Part shown: positions 6,830 to 15,866 of the stretch, in pieces | How the letters are laid out: every line of letters starts with the position of its first letter | Numbering within the stretch: position 1 is the first letter of the stretch | Assembly: GCA_934294885.1 (NCBI GenBank) | Contig: CAKRAK010000016.1 | Span: forward strand, 1-61,382 | DNA from: an uncultured Lachnospiraceae bacterium | GTDB taxonomy: Bacteria; Bacillota; Clostridia; Lachnospirales; Lachnospiraceae | Length of the DNA: 61,382 nt | Direction of reading: 5' to 3' | Program-made: the position numbers and the translations under genes | The notes under the pieces: generated by a model | What the model was told of the DNA's origin: nothing | The model's database searches: none | Seen by the model: only the letters and a program-made list of their open reading frames with translations

Positions 6830-9826
6830 TTATTTTGTTATTTTTTTATTCTGAACTGCACTATACTTACCACAAACCTTCTTTCCGGCAGAATCTACTT
6901 TGTAGGCTCTGACACGTACATAGTAAGTGGTACCCTTCTTAAGATTATAGATATTCTTCTTAAGGGTTGTACTGCTGACAGTCTTTGCATTCTTCATATT
7001 CTTATTTGTAGAATACTGAATCAAATATCCGTCTGCACCCTTTACTTCCTTGCAGGTTACCGTTAATCGACCTGCAGCATAATTACCAAGTGTCGGCTTT
7101 GCAGGGGTAGAGACAGATATCTTTCTCCACTGTGCATAAAGCATGATTACTTTTCCGTTTGTAGTTGTTAAGTTCTTCACGTTACTCTGATTCTTGTAAG
7201 CGGTTCCTTTACCGTCTTTTCTTGTATTCCATCCTGAAAAGGCGTAACCCGGCTTCTTAAATCCACATGCAGGCAAACGGTAATTTCTTCCGTACTTTGG
7301 ATATACACGCTTCATGGAACCGGAGGTTGCGGTATTCTTATCAAAATGGATGGTGTAAGAGATTGGTTTCCACTTTGCATATAAAACGACATCCCCATTT
7401 TCTACGGATGTTACCGCAGTTCCTGTAAATGCAGCATTTGTATACCAGCCAGCAAATGTATATCCTGTTTTCGTTGGATTCTTAAGCTTCACAGAAGCAT
7501 TACTTGCATATTCATCCGGATTTCCGGAGTCATTCTTTCCACCATTTAATACATAGGAAATTGTATATTGGTCCGGTATTAATTCTGCATTGGAATAAGT
7601 AGATGAAATTCTAGCATAAAATGCATGTACATTCTGATTATTGGATGTCAAAATCATAGCATCCTTACTATTGGCAATGTTATTTAACGCAATCTTATTA
7701 TTAGGCATATTTACCTTTTGCTTTGCAATTGCTTCCATTGTATCAGTATCACAAGTCAAATACTGCAAAATTGCTTTGGCAGTATCATTTCCTACACACT
7801 TAGACGATGCAACATAATAGGTTCCACTCCATGTATAGGAAATCGGTCCCTGACAGAAATTAATCTTATCTAAAGAGTTTCCATTTCCTTCATATGTATA
7901 CATAAACCAAGGGCATCCATTATAAGCAAATACCTTATCTCCGCTCATCTCAGCAGCCCATTCCGCACTCCATGTATGGTTATGAAGAACGTATTCATTT
8001 TCATATAACTGTCGTCCGAATTCATGAGCCGTTTTCCGTTCCGTATCAGTCAATAAACAATCATCAATTCCACAATAAGATAATGATTCATCATAATCCT
8101 CATCCATTGAGGATGGATCAAAATAGAAATTATCATCCGCAAATGCATAATAACCTGCATCCTGTAACTTTTTAGCCGCAGCTAAAAACTTCTCAGGTGT
8201 ATTCAATAAATCCTCAATTTTTGAAGGGTCAGAGGTACCAAATACTTTTTCTGCAATGTCTGCCCGGTAGAACAGATTACCTGTACAAATCTGATTTGTA
8301 ACAGCCATCAGCTTGCCATCCTTAGTTCCCTTCAGCTTTGTAAACGGATACGCATTTGCATAATCCTTATTTGTAATACCAAGGTCATTCATGGAACATA
8401 TATCAGCAGTTTTTGTTACATCATCTAAAATACCAGAATCAATGGCGGATATAACCGTCTTTTGTGCTGATGCAGAAGCAACCATATTAAAATAATCCGG
8501 ATTGGTGCCACCAAGACTCATATTGTAAATTTTAACCTTATCCTTTAATTCCGGATGAAGCTCTAATAATAACTTATAGGTTCCTTCTATATCAGCATCC
8601 CAGCAGAGCAGAGTAATGGCATCATCTGATAAATCCGAAACATCTGACGGAAGTTTTATCTCAAAATCAACGGCTTTACTATTTCCATATATATCCGTAA
8701 CAATACAACGATATTGCATGTTTTCGGATACAGAATCAATTACCAGGGTATCTCCGGAATGATCAATCTTCACTCCGTCCTTTTCCCACTGATAGGTCAA
8801 GTCATTATATTCACAACTGGCATTTACCTTTAAGGTAACGGATTCTCCTTTTTCAACAAAAAAATATTGCTGTTCAGCGTTTGCTTTTAATTGATTATCA
8901 ACCTTAATTGTAAACCGAACTATCTTTTTATTTCCATAACCATCTTTTACAACGCAGCGGTAACTCTGGGGAGGGGTATATCCATCCGGCACCTGAGTCG
9001 GAACGGTAAAAGAGAAGTTAGCAGAAGTTCCCTCAACCGAGGAATCCCACAAGAATTGCTTCCATTCATAAGTCAGCTCCGTGTCACAGCTTGCTTCCAC
9101 TGCTAAGGTTGTCTCCACACCGGGAACTACAGTTACTGTCTGATCCTTTGTTACAACGTTAAAATTATTATTTGTTATAACCTTATAGGTTGGCATGGCA
9201 ACATTTCCATCACTATCCGTTACAATACAACGATAATAACCGGACTGACTAACAACACAGCTTGCTTCCGTTCCACAGGCAGTATATCCGTAGCTATGAT
9301 TTGGATCCTCCTCTGTAGACCGATACCATGCATACGATAAAGTATTTCCTTCTGCGGTTGTTGCATTTGCAGTAAGTGTTACAGATTCTCCCAGATTAAG
9401 CATTACCTCCGAACCTTCCTCACAGGTAAAATCTGTTCCAACAACAATATTAAATACAACGGTACCAGTTTTCATGGCATCCTTGTCCCAATCATATCCA
9501 AATTCCATATAACATTCATAACAACCACCCTGTTGTATATCCGTTAATTCACAGGTCGTTTCATTCGCCTCTACACTTTCGTACCATCCAGAGTCGGAAG
9601 GACTATATCTCCTCCAATAAAAGTTACCGGCACTTCCATTATACACCTCCGATGGATTGACTGTCAGTGTAAGAGAATCACCCTTGTTCACATTGATGGT
9701 TTTCTCAATACGTCCTACTTCATACGTATCATATCCTGCAACTGCCTTCATAGGAATGGATGAAATCATGGAAATTACCATTACGAAAGCCATTACCAAG
9801 GATACTATTTTGTTTCTTATTTTCAT
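6830..9826 (-). CDS. Secreted protein: Ig-like domains, solute-binding-like domain, InlB repeats, FnIII-like C-terminus
   Basis: About 998 aa from the start at 9826, which follows GGGAAAGG and begins a clear signal peptide (MKIRNKIVSLVMAFVMVISM). Four Ig-like modules (about 35-390), each with the paired pattern YEWKQF or YQWEKDG and YRCIVTD, are followed by about 330 residues resembling extracellular solute-binding proteins of sugar ABC transporters (LFYRADIAEKVFG, PEKFLAAAKKLQDAGYYAF). Two InlB-type repeats and the FnIII-like cassette of the sister genes end it. There is no lipobox, so it is not a standard transporter lipoprotein. Carbohydrate binding at the surface is an inference. The 33 upstream in-frame nt, starting with ATG at 9859, give a poorer start. 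Confidence 0.85.
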   Translation of the reverse strand: MKIRNKIVSLVMAFVMVISMISSIPMKAVAGYDTYEVGRIEKTINVNKGDSLTLTVNPSEVYNGSAGNFYWRRYSPSDSGWYESVEANETTCELTDIQQGGCYECYMEFGYDWDKDAMKTGTVVFNIVVGTDFTCEEGSEVMLNLGESVTLTANATTAEGNTLSYAWYRSTEEDPNHSYGYTACGTEASCVVSQSGYYRCIVTDSDGNVAMPTYKVITNNNFNVVTKDQTVTVVPGVETTLAVEASCDTELTYEWKQFLWDSSVEGTSANFSFTVPTQVPDGYTPPQSYRCVVKDGYGNKKIVRFTIKVDNQLKANAEQQYFFVEKGESVTLKVNASCEYNDLTYQWEKDGVKIDHSGDTLVIDSVSENMQYRCIVTDIYGNSKAVDFEIKLPSDVSDLSDDAITLLCWDADIEGTYKLLLELHPELKDKVKIYNMSLGGTNPDYFNMVASASAQKTVISAIDSGILDDVTKTADICSMNDLGITNKDYANAYPFTKLKGTKDGKLMAVTNQICTGNLFYRADIAEKVFGTSDPSKIEDLLNTPEKFLAAAKKLQDAGYYAFADDNFYFDPSSMDEDYDESLSYCGIDDCLLTDTERKTAHEFGRQLYENEYVLHNHTWSAEWAAEMSGDKVFAYNGCPWFMYTYEGNGNSLDKINFCQGPISYTWSGTYYVASSKCVGNDTAKAILQYLTCDTDTMEAIAKQKVNMPNNKIALNNIANSKDAMILTSNNQNVHAFYARISSTYSNAELIPDQYTISYVLNGGKNDSGNPDEYASNASVKLKNPTKTGYTFAGWYTNAAFTGTAVTSVENGDVVLYAKWKPISYTIHFDKNTATSGSMKRVYPKYGRNYRLPACGFKKPGYAFSGWNTRKDGKGTAYKNQSNVKNLTTTNGKVIMLYAQWRKISVSTPAKPTLGNYAAGRLTVTCKEVKGADGYLIQYSTNKNMKNAKTVSSTTLKKNIYNLKKGTTYYVRVRAYKVDSAGKKVCGKYSAVQNKKITK

Positions 9827-10005
9827 AAATTTTCCTTTCCCAAATGCTTCCGGATTCATTTCTTTTACCCGAAAGTCCTTTGTTTTTCATTTTGAACTTT
9901 TCTTTTGAATTGTTTTTTCTCCTATCCCTCCTATCATTTCGTACTTGTTATTTTAAATATGCAACGGATTCAATCCGGAACTTACTGTAAATCCCCTTCA
10001 TAAAT

Positions 10006-10100
10006 CCAGTCACACAGGGACGAGATACACTCTGCGAATCTCACTTTCATCAGCGGTCATCTAATATACCTCATGAATGCGTGCATTGTTCTCGTCGCCA
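10006..10100 (-). other. Conserved structured leader element, copy 2
   Basis: Second surface-protein copy of the element at 2900-2990 and 39781-39872. The closing stem here is GACGAG/CUCGUC, against GAUGAG/CUCGUU in copy 1, a paired substitution consistent with RNA structure. The core reads GAUGACCGCUGAU. It lies just downstream of the leader terminator. Confidence 0.6.
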
Positions 10101-10101
10101 T

Positions 10102-10159
10102 AAAAAAACACAGGATAAGAGCCGCATATTTATCATGCGACTCTTAGCCTGTGTTTTTT
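10102..10159 (-). terminator. Leader terminator of the gene at 6830-9826
   Basis: Same hairpin as 2997-3053 with one stem mismatch and a T run. On the minus strand it lies between the AGAC run and the coding sequence, so read-through would be needed for expression from the upstream promoter. Confidence 0.75.
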
Positions 10160-10206
10160 CATTAAATCTATCCACAAAAATAAAACGAAAGCTACAATGC
10201 TATCGT

Positions 10207-10283
<77 letters not shown>

Positions 10284-10287
10284 AAAA

Positions 10288-10316
10288 ATTATATTTTTCA
10301 TACGATTCTCCGTCAA
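10288..10316 (-). promoter_or_regulatory. Sigma-A promoter of the leader of the gene at 6830-9826
   Basis: TTGACG (10311-10316), 17-nt spacer and TATAAT (10288-10293) on the minus strand. The start is expected near 10281, at the first AGAC unit. Confidence 0.75.
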
Positions 10317-10403
10317 CATCATATTCGAAAAAATTTCAAAACCTACATACAACTATATGACAAATACCATTGATTTTCAAGAGAATGTTTCTTCACGCTA
10401 CTG

Positions 10404-10432
10404 GGAAGCAGACATCCTTTTCAGGAATTCAT
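10404..10432. repeat. Repeat family A, 3' fragment
   Basis: Only the descending arm of family A remains (GGAAGCAGACATCCTTTTCA onward), joined to the 110-bp block upstream of the promoter. It is complementary in extent to the 5' fragments at 3296 and 6727. Confidence 0.6.
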
Positions 10433-10445
10433 ATTCACACACGAC

Positions 10446-10486
10446 AAAAAATGCTGCATCGAATCAAATTCGATACAGCATTTTTC
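10446..10486 (-). terminator. Intrinsic terminator of the hsp20 unit
   Basis: Stem AAAAATGCTG-ATCGAAT paired with ATTCGAT-CAGCATTTTT around a 3-nt loop, with T runs in both directions. It closes the transcript carrying the 39-aa ORF. Confidence 0.8.
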
Positions 10487-10507
10487 TTATATACCATCTC
10501 TTTTCAA

Positions 10508-10627
10508 TTAATGTTTCTTAGACTTCGATGCACCTGTCTGTAATGACTCCTCATTATGATTTGCCGTAGCATAAACCTTTGGCATTACCTTCTTTTTCTT
10601 CAACGGGTGTTTTGGATTCTTATCCAT
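10508..10627 (-). CDS. Small basic protein of unknown function, 39 aa
   Basis: Starts MDKNPKHPLKKKKVMPKVYA and ends in SKSKKH. It is Lys/His-rich and probably disordered. An AAGGAAG ribosome site lies 9 nt upstream, the start is 34 nt after the hsp20 stop, and a terminator follows, so it is very likely the second gene of the heat-shock transcript. I do not recognise the family. Confidence 0.55.
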   Translation of the reverse strand: MDKNPKHPLKKKKVMPKVYATANHNEESLQTGASKSKKH

Positions 10628-10661
10628 ATATATCGCTTCCTTTCATAGCTTACAATCACGA

Positions 10662-11120
10662 TTATTCAATCGCAATGTAATTATCCTGTTCAATTGCCTT
10701 GCTCTCGGACTTCGGAATCGTTAATTTCAAGATACCGCTTTCATACTTCGCGTGAATATCCTCCTGCTTTACGTCTTCACCAACATAAAAGCTTCTGGAC
10801 ATGCTTCCCGCATATCTCTCACGTCTGATGTACTTACCGGTTTTCTTATCCTTCTCGTCCTTATCAAGACCCTTAGCGGCAGATATGGTAATGTATCCGT
10901 CGTTCAACTGTACGTTAACTTCATCTTTCTTAAAGCCAGGTAAATCAATATCAACCTCATATCCATTATCGGTCTCACGAACATCTGTCTTCATCATGTT
11001 CTTCGCATGTTTTCCATACAAAGGATTCTTAGCCGGGAACAATTCCTTAGCAAAATCCTTCTCAAAGTCATCCATCCAATCATCAAATAAGCTTTCTCCA
11101 AAAATACTAGGTCTTAACAT
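10662..11120 (-). CDS. Hsp20/alpha-crystallin small heat shock protein
   Basis: A 152-aa cytoplasmic holdase chaperone. After an N-terminal arm (MLRPSIFGESLFDDWMDDF), the alpha-crystallin domain covers about 43-145, with the signature VDIDLPGFKKDEV, then RRERYAGSMSRSFYVGEDV and GILKLTIPK. The C-terminal tail lacks a clear I-X-I motif. The gene is monocistronic apart from the 39-aa ORF downstream. A CIRCE operator overlaps its promoter, so control by HrcA is expected. The start follows AAGGAGATATGACTT. Confidence 0.95.
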   Translation of the reverse strand: MLRPSIFGESLFDDWMDDFEKDFAKELFPAKNPLYGKHAKNMMKTDVRETDNGYEVDIDLPGFKKDEVNVQLNDGYITISAAKGLDKDEKDKKTGKYIRRERYAGSMSRSFYVGEDVKQEDIHAKYESGILKLTIPKSESKAIEQDNYIAIE

Positions 11121-11273
11121 AAGTCATATCTCCTTTCATATAACAAATCGACTTTTGCATTTTTAGCACTATCAGAGAAATCTGAGGTGTTGTAATATTA
11201 AATTGAGTCGAACCACAAGTTTCATAACATCGGGTATCGGTATCTTTTTTACCTCTTCCTTTGTTATGCCCTT

Positions 11274-11302
11274 ACTATACACCTGTTTGTTAGCACTGTC
11301 AA
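11274..11302 (-). promoter_or_regulatory. Sigma-A promoter of hsp20
   Basis: TTGACA (11297-11302), 17-nt spacer and TATAGT (11274-11279), giving a 5' UTR of about 145 nt. The -35 box and spacer lie inside the CIRCE element. Confidence 0.85.
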
Positions 11303-11316
11303 GAGGCGAGTGCTAA
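11290..11316. promoter_or_regulatory. CIRCE operator (HrcA binding site)
   Basis: TTAGCACTG-N9-GAGTGCTAA, matching the consensus TTAGCACTC-N9-GAGTGCTAA at all but one arm position. Its overlap with the -35 region of the hsp20 promoter suits HrcA repression. Confidence 0.93.
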
Positions 11317-11368
11317 TTATTTTGTGAAGATTTTGTGAACGCTACGAGCCATGCACATTTACGTGAAT

Positions 11369-11406
11369 AGCCCTCGTTCAAGCTTGCTTGGTAAAGAGGG
11401 CTTTTT
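11369..11406 (+). terminator. Orphan plus-strand terminator
   Basis: Outer stem AGCCCTC/GAGGGCT and inner stem CAAGC/GCTTG, followed by TTTTT only on the plus strand. No plus-strand gene lies upstream, so it may end a small RNA or be a relic. The rest of 11317-11523 shows no gene. Confidence 0.5.
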
Positions 11407-11523
11407 CATAGTTTTTTTGCCATAGTCCGCTTTTCCATTTTCATTCAGATACTCTATAGCAATCCGTTTTTGCTACTTGCTCATGATAAATTGCTCCGAT
11501 TGTTTTTCTATTATTTTCTATAT

Positions 11524-12729
11524 TTATTCCGTTAATCCCAACAGCCAGTCTCTTGCATTGATTCGCCTAATTCCATCGTATTGTTCTTCCGGCTCCTCAT
11601 CCATCGTCAGGATTATCTTTGGATAATGGTCTCTAATTACCTGCAATGGGCGAAGTTCTCTCTGAAGTGTACTTTCGTCATGTGTCGTCAATGCCACCTG
11701 ATAATATGTCGTTCCTCTGCTATTTTTTGCAACAAAATCCACTTCAAAAGTACCAATTTTTCCAACATACACATCGTACCCTCGCCGCAACAATTCTAAA
11801 TACACAATATTTTCCAAAATATGTCCAGCATCTGCCTGCCTTGACCCTAAAAGCATATAACGCATTCCAATATCAACGATATAATACTTTTCAAGTGTTT
11901 TCAGATATTGTTTTCCTTTAATGTCATACCTTTTCGCCTGATAGATGATATAACTTTCGCGGAAAGCCTCCAAATATTTTTCTATCGTTCTTGTATCAAT
12001 CTTTCTTCCTGCTGATGTCATCGTATCTGCAATTTTTTTTGATGACAATGGGTTTCCTATATTATCAAAAACAAACTGTAGAACACTTTTTAGCATCATC
12101 GTATCTGTTATCTTTTTTCTATTTACAATATCTTTTACAACAATCGTGTTGTAGATTCCTTCCAGATATTCCCTAATTTCATTCGGTTGATTTTTTAATT
12201 CCAATGCATAAGGAAAAGAACTATTTTGCAGATATTCCGCATATTTTATTCCTCTATCATTCATACTTCCTGTACTTTCCATATATTCACGAAATGATAA
12301 CGGAAGCATCTCAATCTGTACATATCTTCCAGAAATCATCGTTGCAATCTCACTGGATAGCATATAAGCATTCGAACCTGTAACATAAATATCTACATTG
12401 TTCTTTATATATAAACTGTCTAATACTTTTGGAAAATCTGGCACGTTCTGTATTTCATCCAGAAAAATATATGTCATTTTATTTGTCACCAAATGTTCTT
12501 TCAAATAATTATATAGTTTTTTATAATCCGTAAGTTCCTCATAATCAAGATCTTCAAAATTAATTGCAATAATCTGTTCTTTTTCTACATTATGTTGCTT
12601 CAAATAATTTTGATAAATTTCCAATAACATTGATTTACCGCATCGCCTTACTCCTGTAACAATTTTAATTAATTTCTTATCCTTCCAGGCAATTAGTTTT
12701 TCAAGATATTCTTTTCTTTCAATAATCAC
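11524..12729 (-). CDS. ATP-binding protein with AAA domain and DUF4143
   Basis: About 401 aa. The N-terminal AAA_14 ATPase has a Walker A (GVRRCGKS, about 27-34) and a Walker B in YIFLDEIQN (about 92-100). The C-terminal DUF4143 domain (about 200-385) includes YVGKIGTFEVDFVAKN, a PD-(D/E)XK-like pattern. The cellular role of this large family is poorly defined; many members lie in accessory regions. The preferred start is GTG at 12729 behind GGGGTGAT; an ATG at 12744 is possible. It is transcribed alone, with no phage or mobile genes around it. Confidence 0.85.
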   Translation of the reverse strand: MIIERKEYLEKLIAWKDKKLIKIVTGVRRCGKSMLLEIYQNYLKQHNVEKEQIIAINFEDLDYEELTDYKKLYNYLKEHLVTNKMTYIFLDEIQNVPDFPKVLDSLYIKNNVDIYVTGSNAYMLSSEIATMISGRYVQIEMLPLSFREYMESTGSMNDRGIKYAEYLQNSSFPYALELKNQPNEIREYLEGIYNTIVVKDIVNRKKITDTMMLKSVLQFVFDNIGNPLSSKKIADTMTSAGRKIDTRTIEKYLEAFRESYIIYQAKRYDIKGKQYLKTLEKYYIVDIGMRYMLLGSRQADAGHILENIVYLELLRRGYDVYVGKIGTFEVDFVAKNSRGTTYYQVALTTHDESTLQRELRPLQVIRDHYPKIILTMDEEPEEQYDGIRRINARDWLLGLTE

Positions 12730-12829
12730 ACGATCACCCCACATCCGGTTTATATATTATATTATAATCCAAAAAAACAATAAAATTCAATAGTTTTTTC
12801 ATTGTAATGTAAAAACTATTGAATTATCA

Positions 12830-13726
12830 TTAATGAATCTTCACATTCTCAACGATCAGCTTTTCAAGCTCCGCAGCCGCAATACTTAATAACGTTCCCT
12901 TCTGCTTTAACATACAGATATTTCTCTTTGGAACAGGCGGTTCCATATCCAGAATGATCAAATGCTCCATGTCCTCTTTTTCCAAAAAATCCGTTGGAAC
13001 AAAACCGATTCCCAAATCCGATTTTATCATAGGCAGGATCTGATCTGCGGTGGCAGCCTCCACATCCGGAGAAAAGGATAACCCCAGTCGGTTAAAATAA
13101 TCGGAATAAAAGGTAAAGGAACTGGTTCCCTCTCCAAGCCCAATCAATGGATACTTATTAAGCTGTCCGTCTGTTAACAAGGTTCCGGTAGAAAGGGAAA
13201 CTGCACTACTGCATACCGGTACCTCCTGAATATTCCGTAAAACCTTTGACGAAATCCCTGCCGGAGCATCGAAGGGTTCTGTAATGATTGCAAAATCTGT
13301 CAGACCCTTTTTCAATATATCAATTGCCTGAGGCGTAGAATAATTCAGAATCCGGATACGGACACCGGGATACGCTTTACGATATTTTTTTAATATAGGA
13401 AGCAGGATACAATGCAGTGCAATTTCACTGGCTGCAATAGTAACAATACCGGACTGCAAGCTTTTATCTCTCATAATCTCCTGTTCCCCACTTAAAATAT
13501 GTTCAAAAGCAACCGCAACGTGTGCATATAACTTTTTTCCTTCCGGTGTCAGACTTACACCATGTCTTTGCCGAATAAATAACGTACAGCCCAACTCATC
13601 TTCCAGCTTCTTCATCATCCGTGTGATATTAGGCTGGTTATTCATAAGTGCTCTTGCTGCCCCGGTAAAACTTCTGTACTTTGCAACATAATAAAAAACT
13701 CTGTAGTAGTCATAGCTGATGTTCAT
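12830..13726 (-). CDS. LysR-family transcriptional regulator
   Basis: A 298-aa cytoplasmic regulator. The N-terminal winged helix-turn-helix (about 1-60) reads YYVAKYRSFTGAARAL with a recognition segment NQPNITRMMKKLEDELGC. The C-terminal periplasmic-binding-like effector domain spans about 90-290. It diverges from the kinase/MATE/SDR genes across 116 bp, the usual LysR layout, so it may control them. The effector cannot be told from the sequence. The ribosome site is TAGGAGGAGAGAA. Confidence 0.9.
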   Translation of the reverse strand: MNISYDYYRVFYYVAKYRSFTGAARALMNNQPNITRMMKKLEDELGCTLFIRQRHGVSLTPEGKKLYAHVAVAFEHILSGEQEIMRDKSLQSGIVTIAASEIALHCILLPILKKYRKAYPGVRIRILNYSTPQAIDILKKGLTDFAIITEPFDAPAGISSKVLRNIQEVPVCSSAVSLSTGTLLTDGQLNKYPLIGLGEGTSSFTFYSDYFNRLGLSFSPDVEAATADQILPMIKSDLGIGFVPTDFLEKEDMEHLIILDMEPPVPKRNICMLKQKGTLLSIAAAELEKLIVENVKIH

Positions 13727-13775
13727 TTCTCTCCTCCTATATCATATTAATATATCTAATTATCATTTTTTACAT

Positions 13776-13804
13776 TTTACACATATCTTATATTGGATTA
13801 TAAT
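13776..13804 (+). promoter_or_regulatory. Sigma-A promoter of the kinase/MATE genes
   Basis: TTTACA (13776-13781), 17-nt spacer, TATAAT (13799-13804), 38 nt before the start codon at 13843. It lies in the divergent intergenic region of the LysR gene. Confidence 0.7.
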
Positions 13805-13842
13805 GCACCTGTTAAAACAAAACAATAGAAAGAAGTGTTGTT

Positions 13843-14451
13843 ATGAAAAATATTATTTGTATCGGCAGAGAATATGGCAGCGGTGGCAGGGAAATCGGCG
13901 AAAAGCTGGCAAGAACCCTTAACATACCCTGCTACGATAAGCTTTTGATCAAAAAAGCTGCATTGGAATCAGGATTAAGTGAAGATTTCATTTCTACAAA
14001 AGAAGAATCTCCCATTAACAGTATTCAATTTCTAAGCGGAAACCCTTACGCAGATATTGCAGGCATCAGCAATACCTTTTATTCCGAAAGCCAATTGGCA
14101 TACAATGCAGAGGAAGCTGTCATTAAGCAAATTGCAGAGCAGGGACCGTGCGTTATAATCGGTCGTTGTGCTTCTTCCATTATTCCGAAAGAACAACGAC
14201 TTTCCGTGTTCATTTATGCAGATAAAGATGACAAAGTAAAACGGGTCATGGAACGGAATCAAATCAATGAAAAAAAAGCCATTCACAGAATCAAGCATAT
14301 TAACAGAATGAGAAAACAATTCTTTGAATTTTATTCGGAAACTACATGGGGACATCCGGAAAGCTATGACCTTATGATTTCCAGCAGCCGATTTGATATA
14401 GATGAAATTGTAAAGATTATAATAAACAGTCAGAGGGAATTGGAGGATTAA
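13843..14451 (+). CDS. Cytidylate kinase-like family protein
   Basis: A 202-aa P-loop protein. Its N-terminus IICIGREYGSGGREIGEKLA contains the modified P-loop of the cytidylate kinase-like (AAK26-type) family, followed by CVIIGRCASSII and ADKDDKVKRVMERN, where nucleotide kinases place their LID and second-substrate arginines. True Cmk is usually a housekeeping gene elsewhere, so the substrate is uncertain. It begins an operon with the MATE transporter 4 nt downstream. Confidence 0.85.
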   Translation: MKNIICIGREYGSGGREIGEKLARTLNIPCYDKLLIKKAALESGLSEDFISTKEESPINSIQFLSGNPYADIAGISNTFYSESQLAYNAEEAVIKQIAEQGPCVIIGRCASSIIPKEQRLSVFIYADKDDKVKRVMERNQINEKKAIHRIKHINRMRKQFFEFYSETTWGHPESYDLMISSSRFDIDEIVKIIINSQRELED

Positions 14452-14455
14452 ACGA

Positions 14456-15793
14456 ATGAATAAAGATTTAACGGTAGGAAATCCGCAAACGGTACTTTGG
14501 AAATTCTGTATGCCACTGTTTGGCAGTATTATTTTCCAGCAATTATACAATATTGCCGACAGTCTGGTTGCCGGTAAATTTGTAGGAGAAAATGCGCTAG
14601 CCGCAGTTGGTAACAGCTACGAAATCACATTGATTTTTATTGCATTTGCATTTGGATGTAATATGGGATGTTCTGTTATCGTATCCAATCTCTTTGGTGC
14701 GAAGGACTTCAAAAAAATGAAAACCGCAATTTATACCGCCTGTATTTTCAGTGCGTTAATATGTATTCTCCTAATGTTAATCGGAATTACCGGATCCGGT
14801 CTTTTACTTCGTTTAATCAGAACACCGGAGGAGGTTTTTGCAGATTCGAAGTTATATCTGGATATTTATGCATGGGGACTTCCCTTCGTATTCTTTTATA
14901 ATATTGCAACCGGCATCTTTTCCGCATTGGGAGATTCCAAAACACCCTTTTATTTTCTGGCTGTATCCTCAATGTCTAATATTGCAGTAGATATATGGTT
15001 TGTAAAGGCATTCCACATGGGCGTTGCCGGTGTCGCATGGGCAACCTTCATTTGTCAGGGTGTCAGCTGTATACTTGCCATGGTGGTAGTATTCAAAAGA
15101 CTTGCAAAGATTGAAGGAAAAGAAAAAGCACCTGTTTTTGACCTTCAGATTTTAAAACAGATTGTCGCCATCGCCATCCCAAGTACATTACAGCAAAGCT
15201 TCATTTCTCTTGGAAATATTGTAATTCAAAGTGTTATCAACGGATTCGGTGCGCCGGTTATGGCAGGTTATTCCGCAGCCGTAAAATTAAATAATCTGGT
15301 GATTACCTCTTTCACCACCTTAGGAAATGGTATCTCCAATTATACCGCGCAAAACCTTGGTGCAAAGAAATTATCCCGTATCAGACAGGGGTTCCGGGTC
15401 GGTATCAAGATGGTTTGGATGCTTAGCCTTCCACTCTTTCTGCTGTATTTCTTTGGTGGTAACATTGTATTAAAGCTCTTTATGGATGAACCAACTAAGC
15501 TTGCAATGCATACAGGAATTACATTTTTGAAAATACTTTCTCCGTTCTACTTTGTAGTTTCCGCAAAGCTGGTGGCAGACGGAATCTTACGGGGTGCCGG
15601 TCTTATGAAGAACTTTATGATTGCCACCTTTACGGATTTGATTCTCCGTGTTGTCCTTGCCTTTGTTTTCTCAAAGACAGCCCTTGGTGCAACCGGTATC
15701 TGGTGTGCATGGCCAATCGGATGGTGTATCGCAACCGTATTATCCATCATCTTTTATAGAAAAGGGCCTTGGGCAAAGGAAGAAATGAACTGA
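14456..15793 (+). CDS. MATE-family efflux transporter
   Basis: A 445-aa integral membrane protein with about 12 hydrophobic segments in two homologous halves. The first opens with DLTVGNPQTVLWKFCMPLFG and the QLYNIADSLVAGKFVG stretch typical of NorM/DinF-type MATE proteins. These export cationic drugs or metabolites in exchange for Na+ or H+. It is coupled to the kinase gene upstream, and the SDR gene follows 73 nt later. Regulation by the divergent LysR protein is plausible; the substrate is unknown. Confidence 0.93.
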   Translation: MNKDLTVGNPQTVLWKFCMPLFGSIIFQQLYNIADSLVAGKFVGENALAAVGNSYEITLIFIAFAFGCNMGCSVIVSNLFGAKDFKKMKTAIYTACIFSALICILLMLIGITGSGLLLRLIRTPEEVFADSKLYLDIYAWGLPFVFFYNIATGIFSALGDSKTPFYFLAVSSMSNIAVDIWFVKAFHMGVAGVAWATFICQGVSCILAMVVVFKRLAKIEGKEKAPVFDLQILKQIVAIAIPSTLQQSFISLGNIVIQSVINGFGAPVMAGYSAAVKLNNLVITSFTTLGNGISNYTAQNLGAKKLSRIRQGFRVGIKMVWMLSLPLFLLYFFGGNIVLKLFMDEPTKLAMHTGITFLKILSPFYFVVSAKLVADGILRGAGLMKNFMIATFTDLILRVVLAFVFSKTALGATGIWCAWPIGWCIATVLSIIFYRKGPWAKEEMN

Positions 15794-15866
15794 ATACTTA
15801 AAAAATTCACTGGAAATAATAACCACAAGTAGTATAATGAAACTATCAAATAAAGGAGGTTACAAC

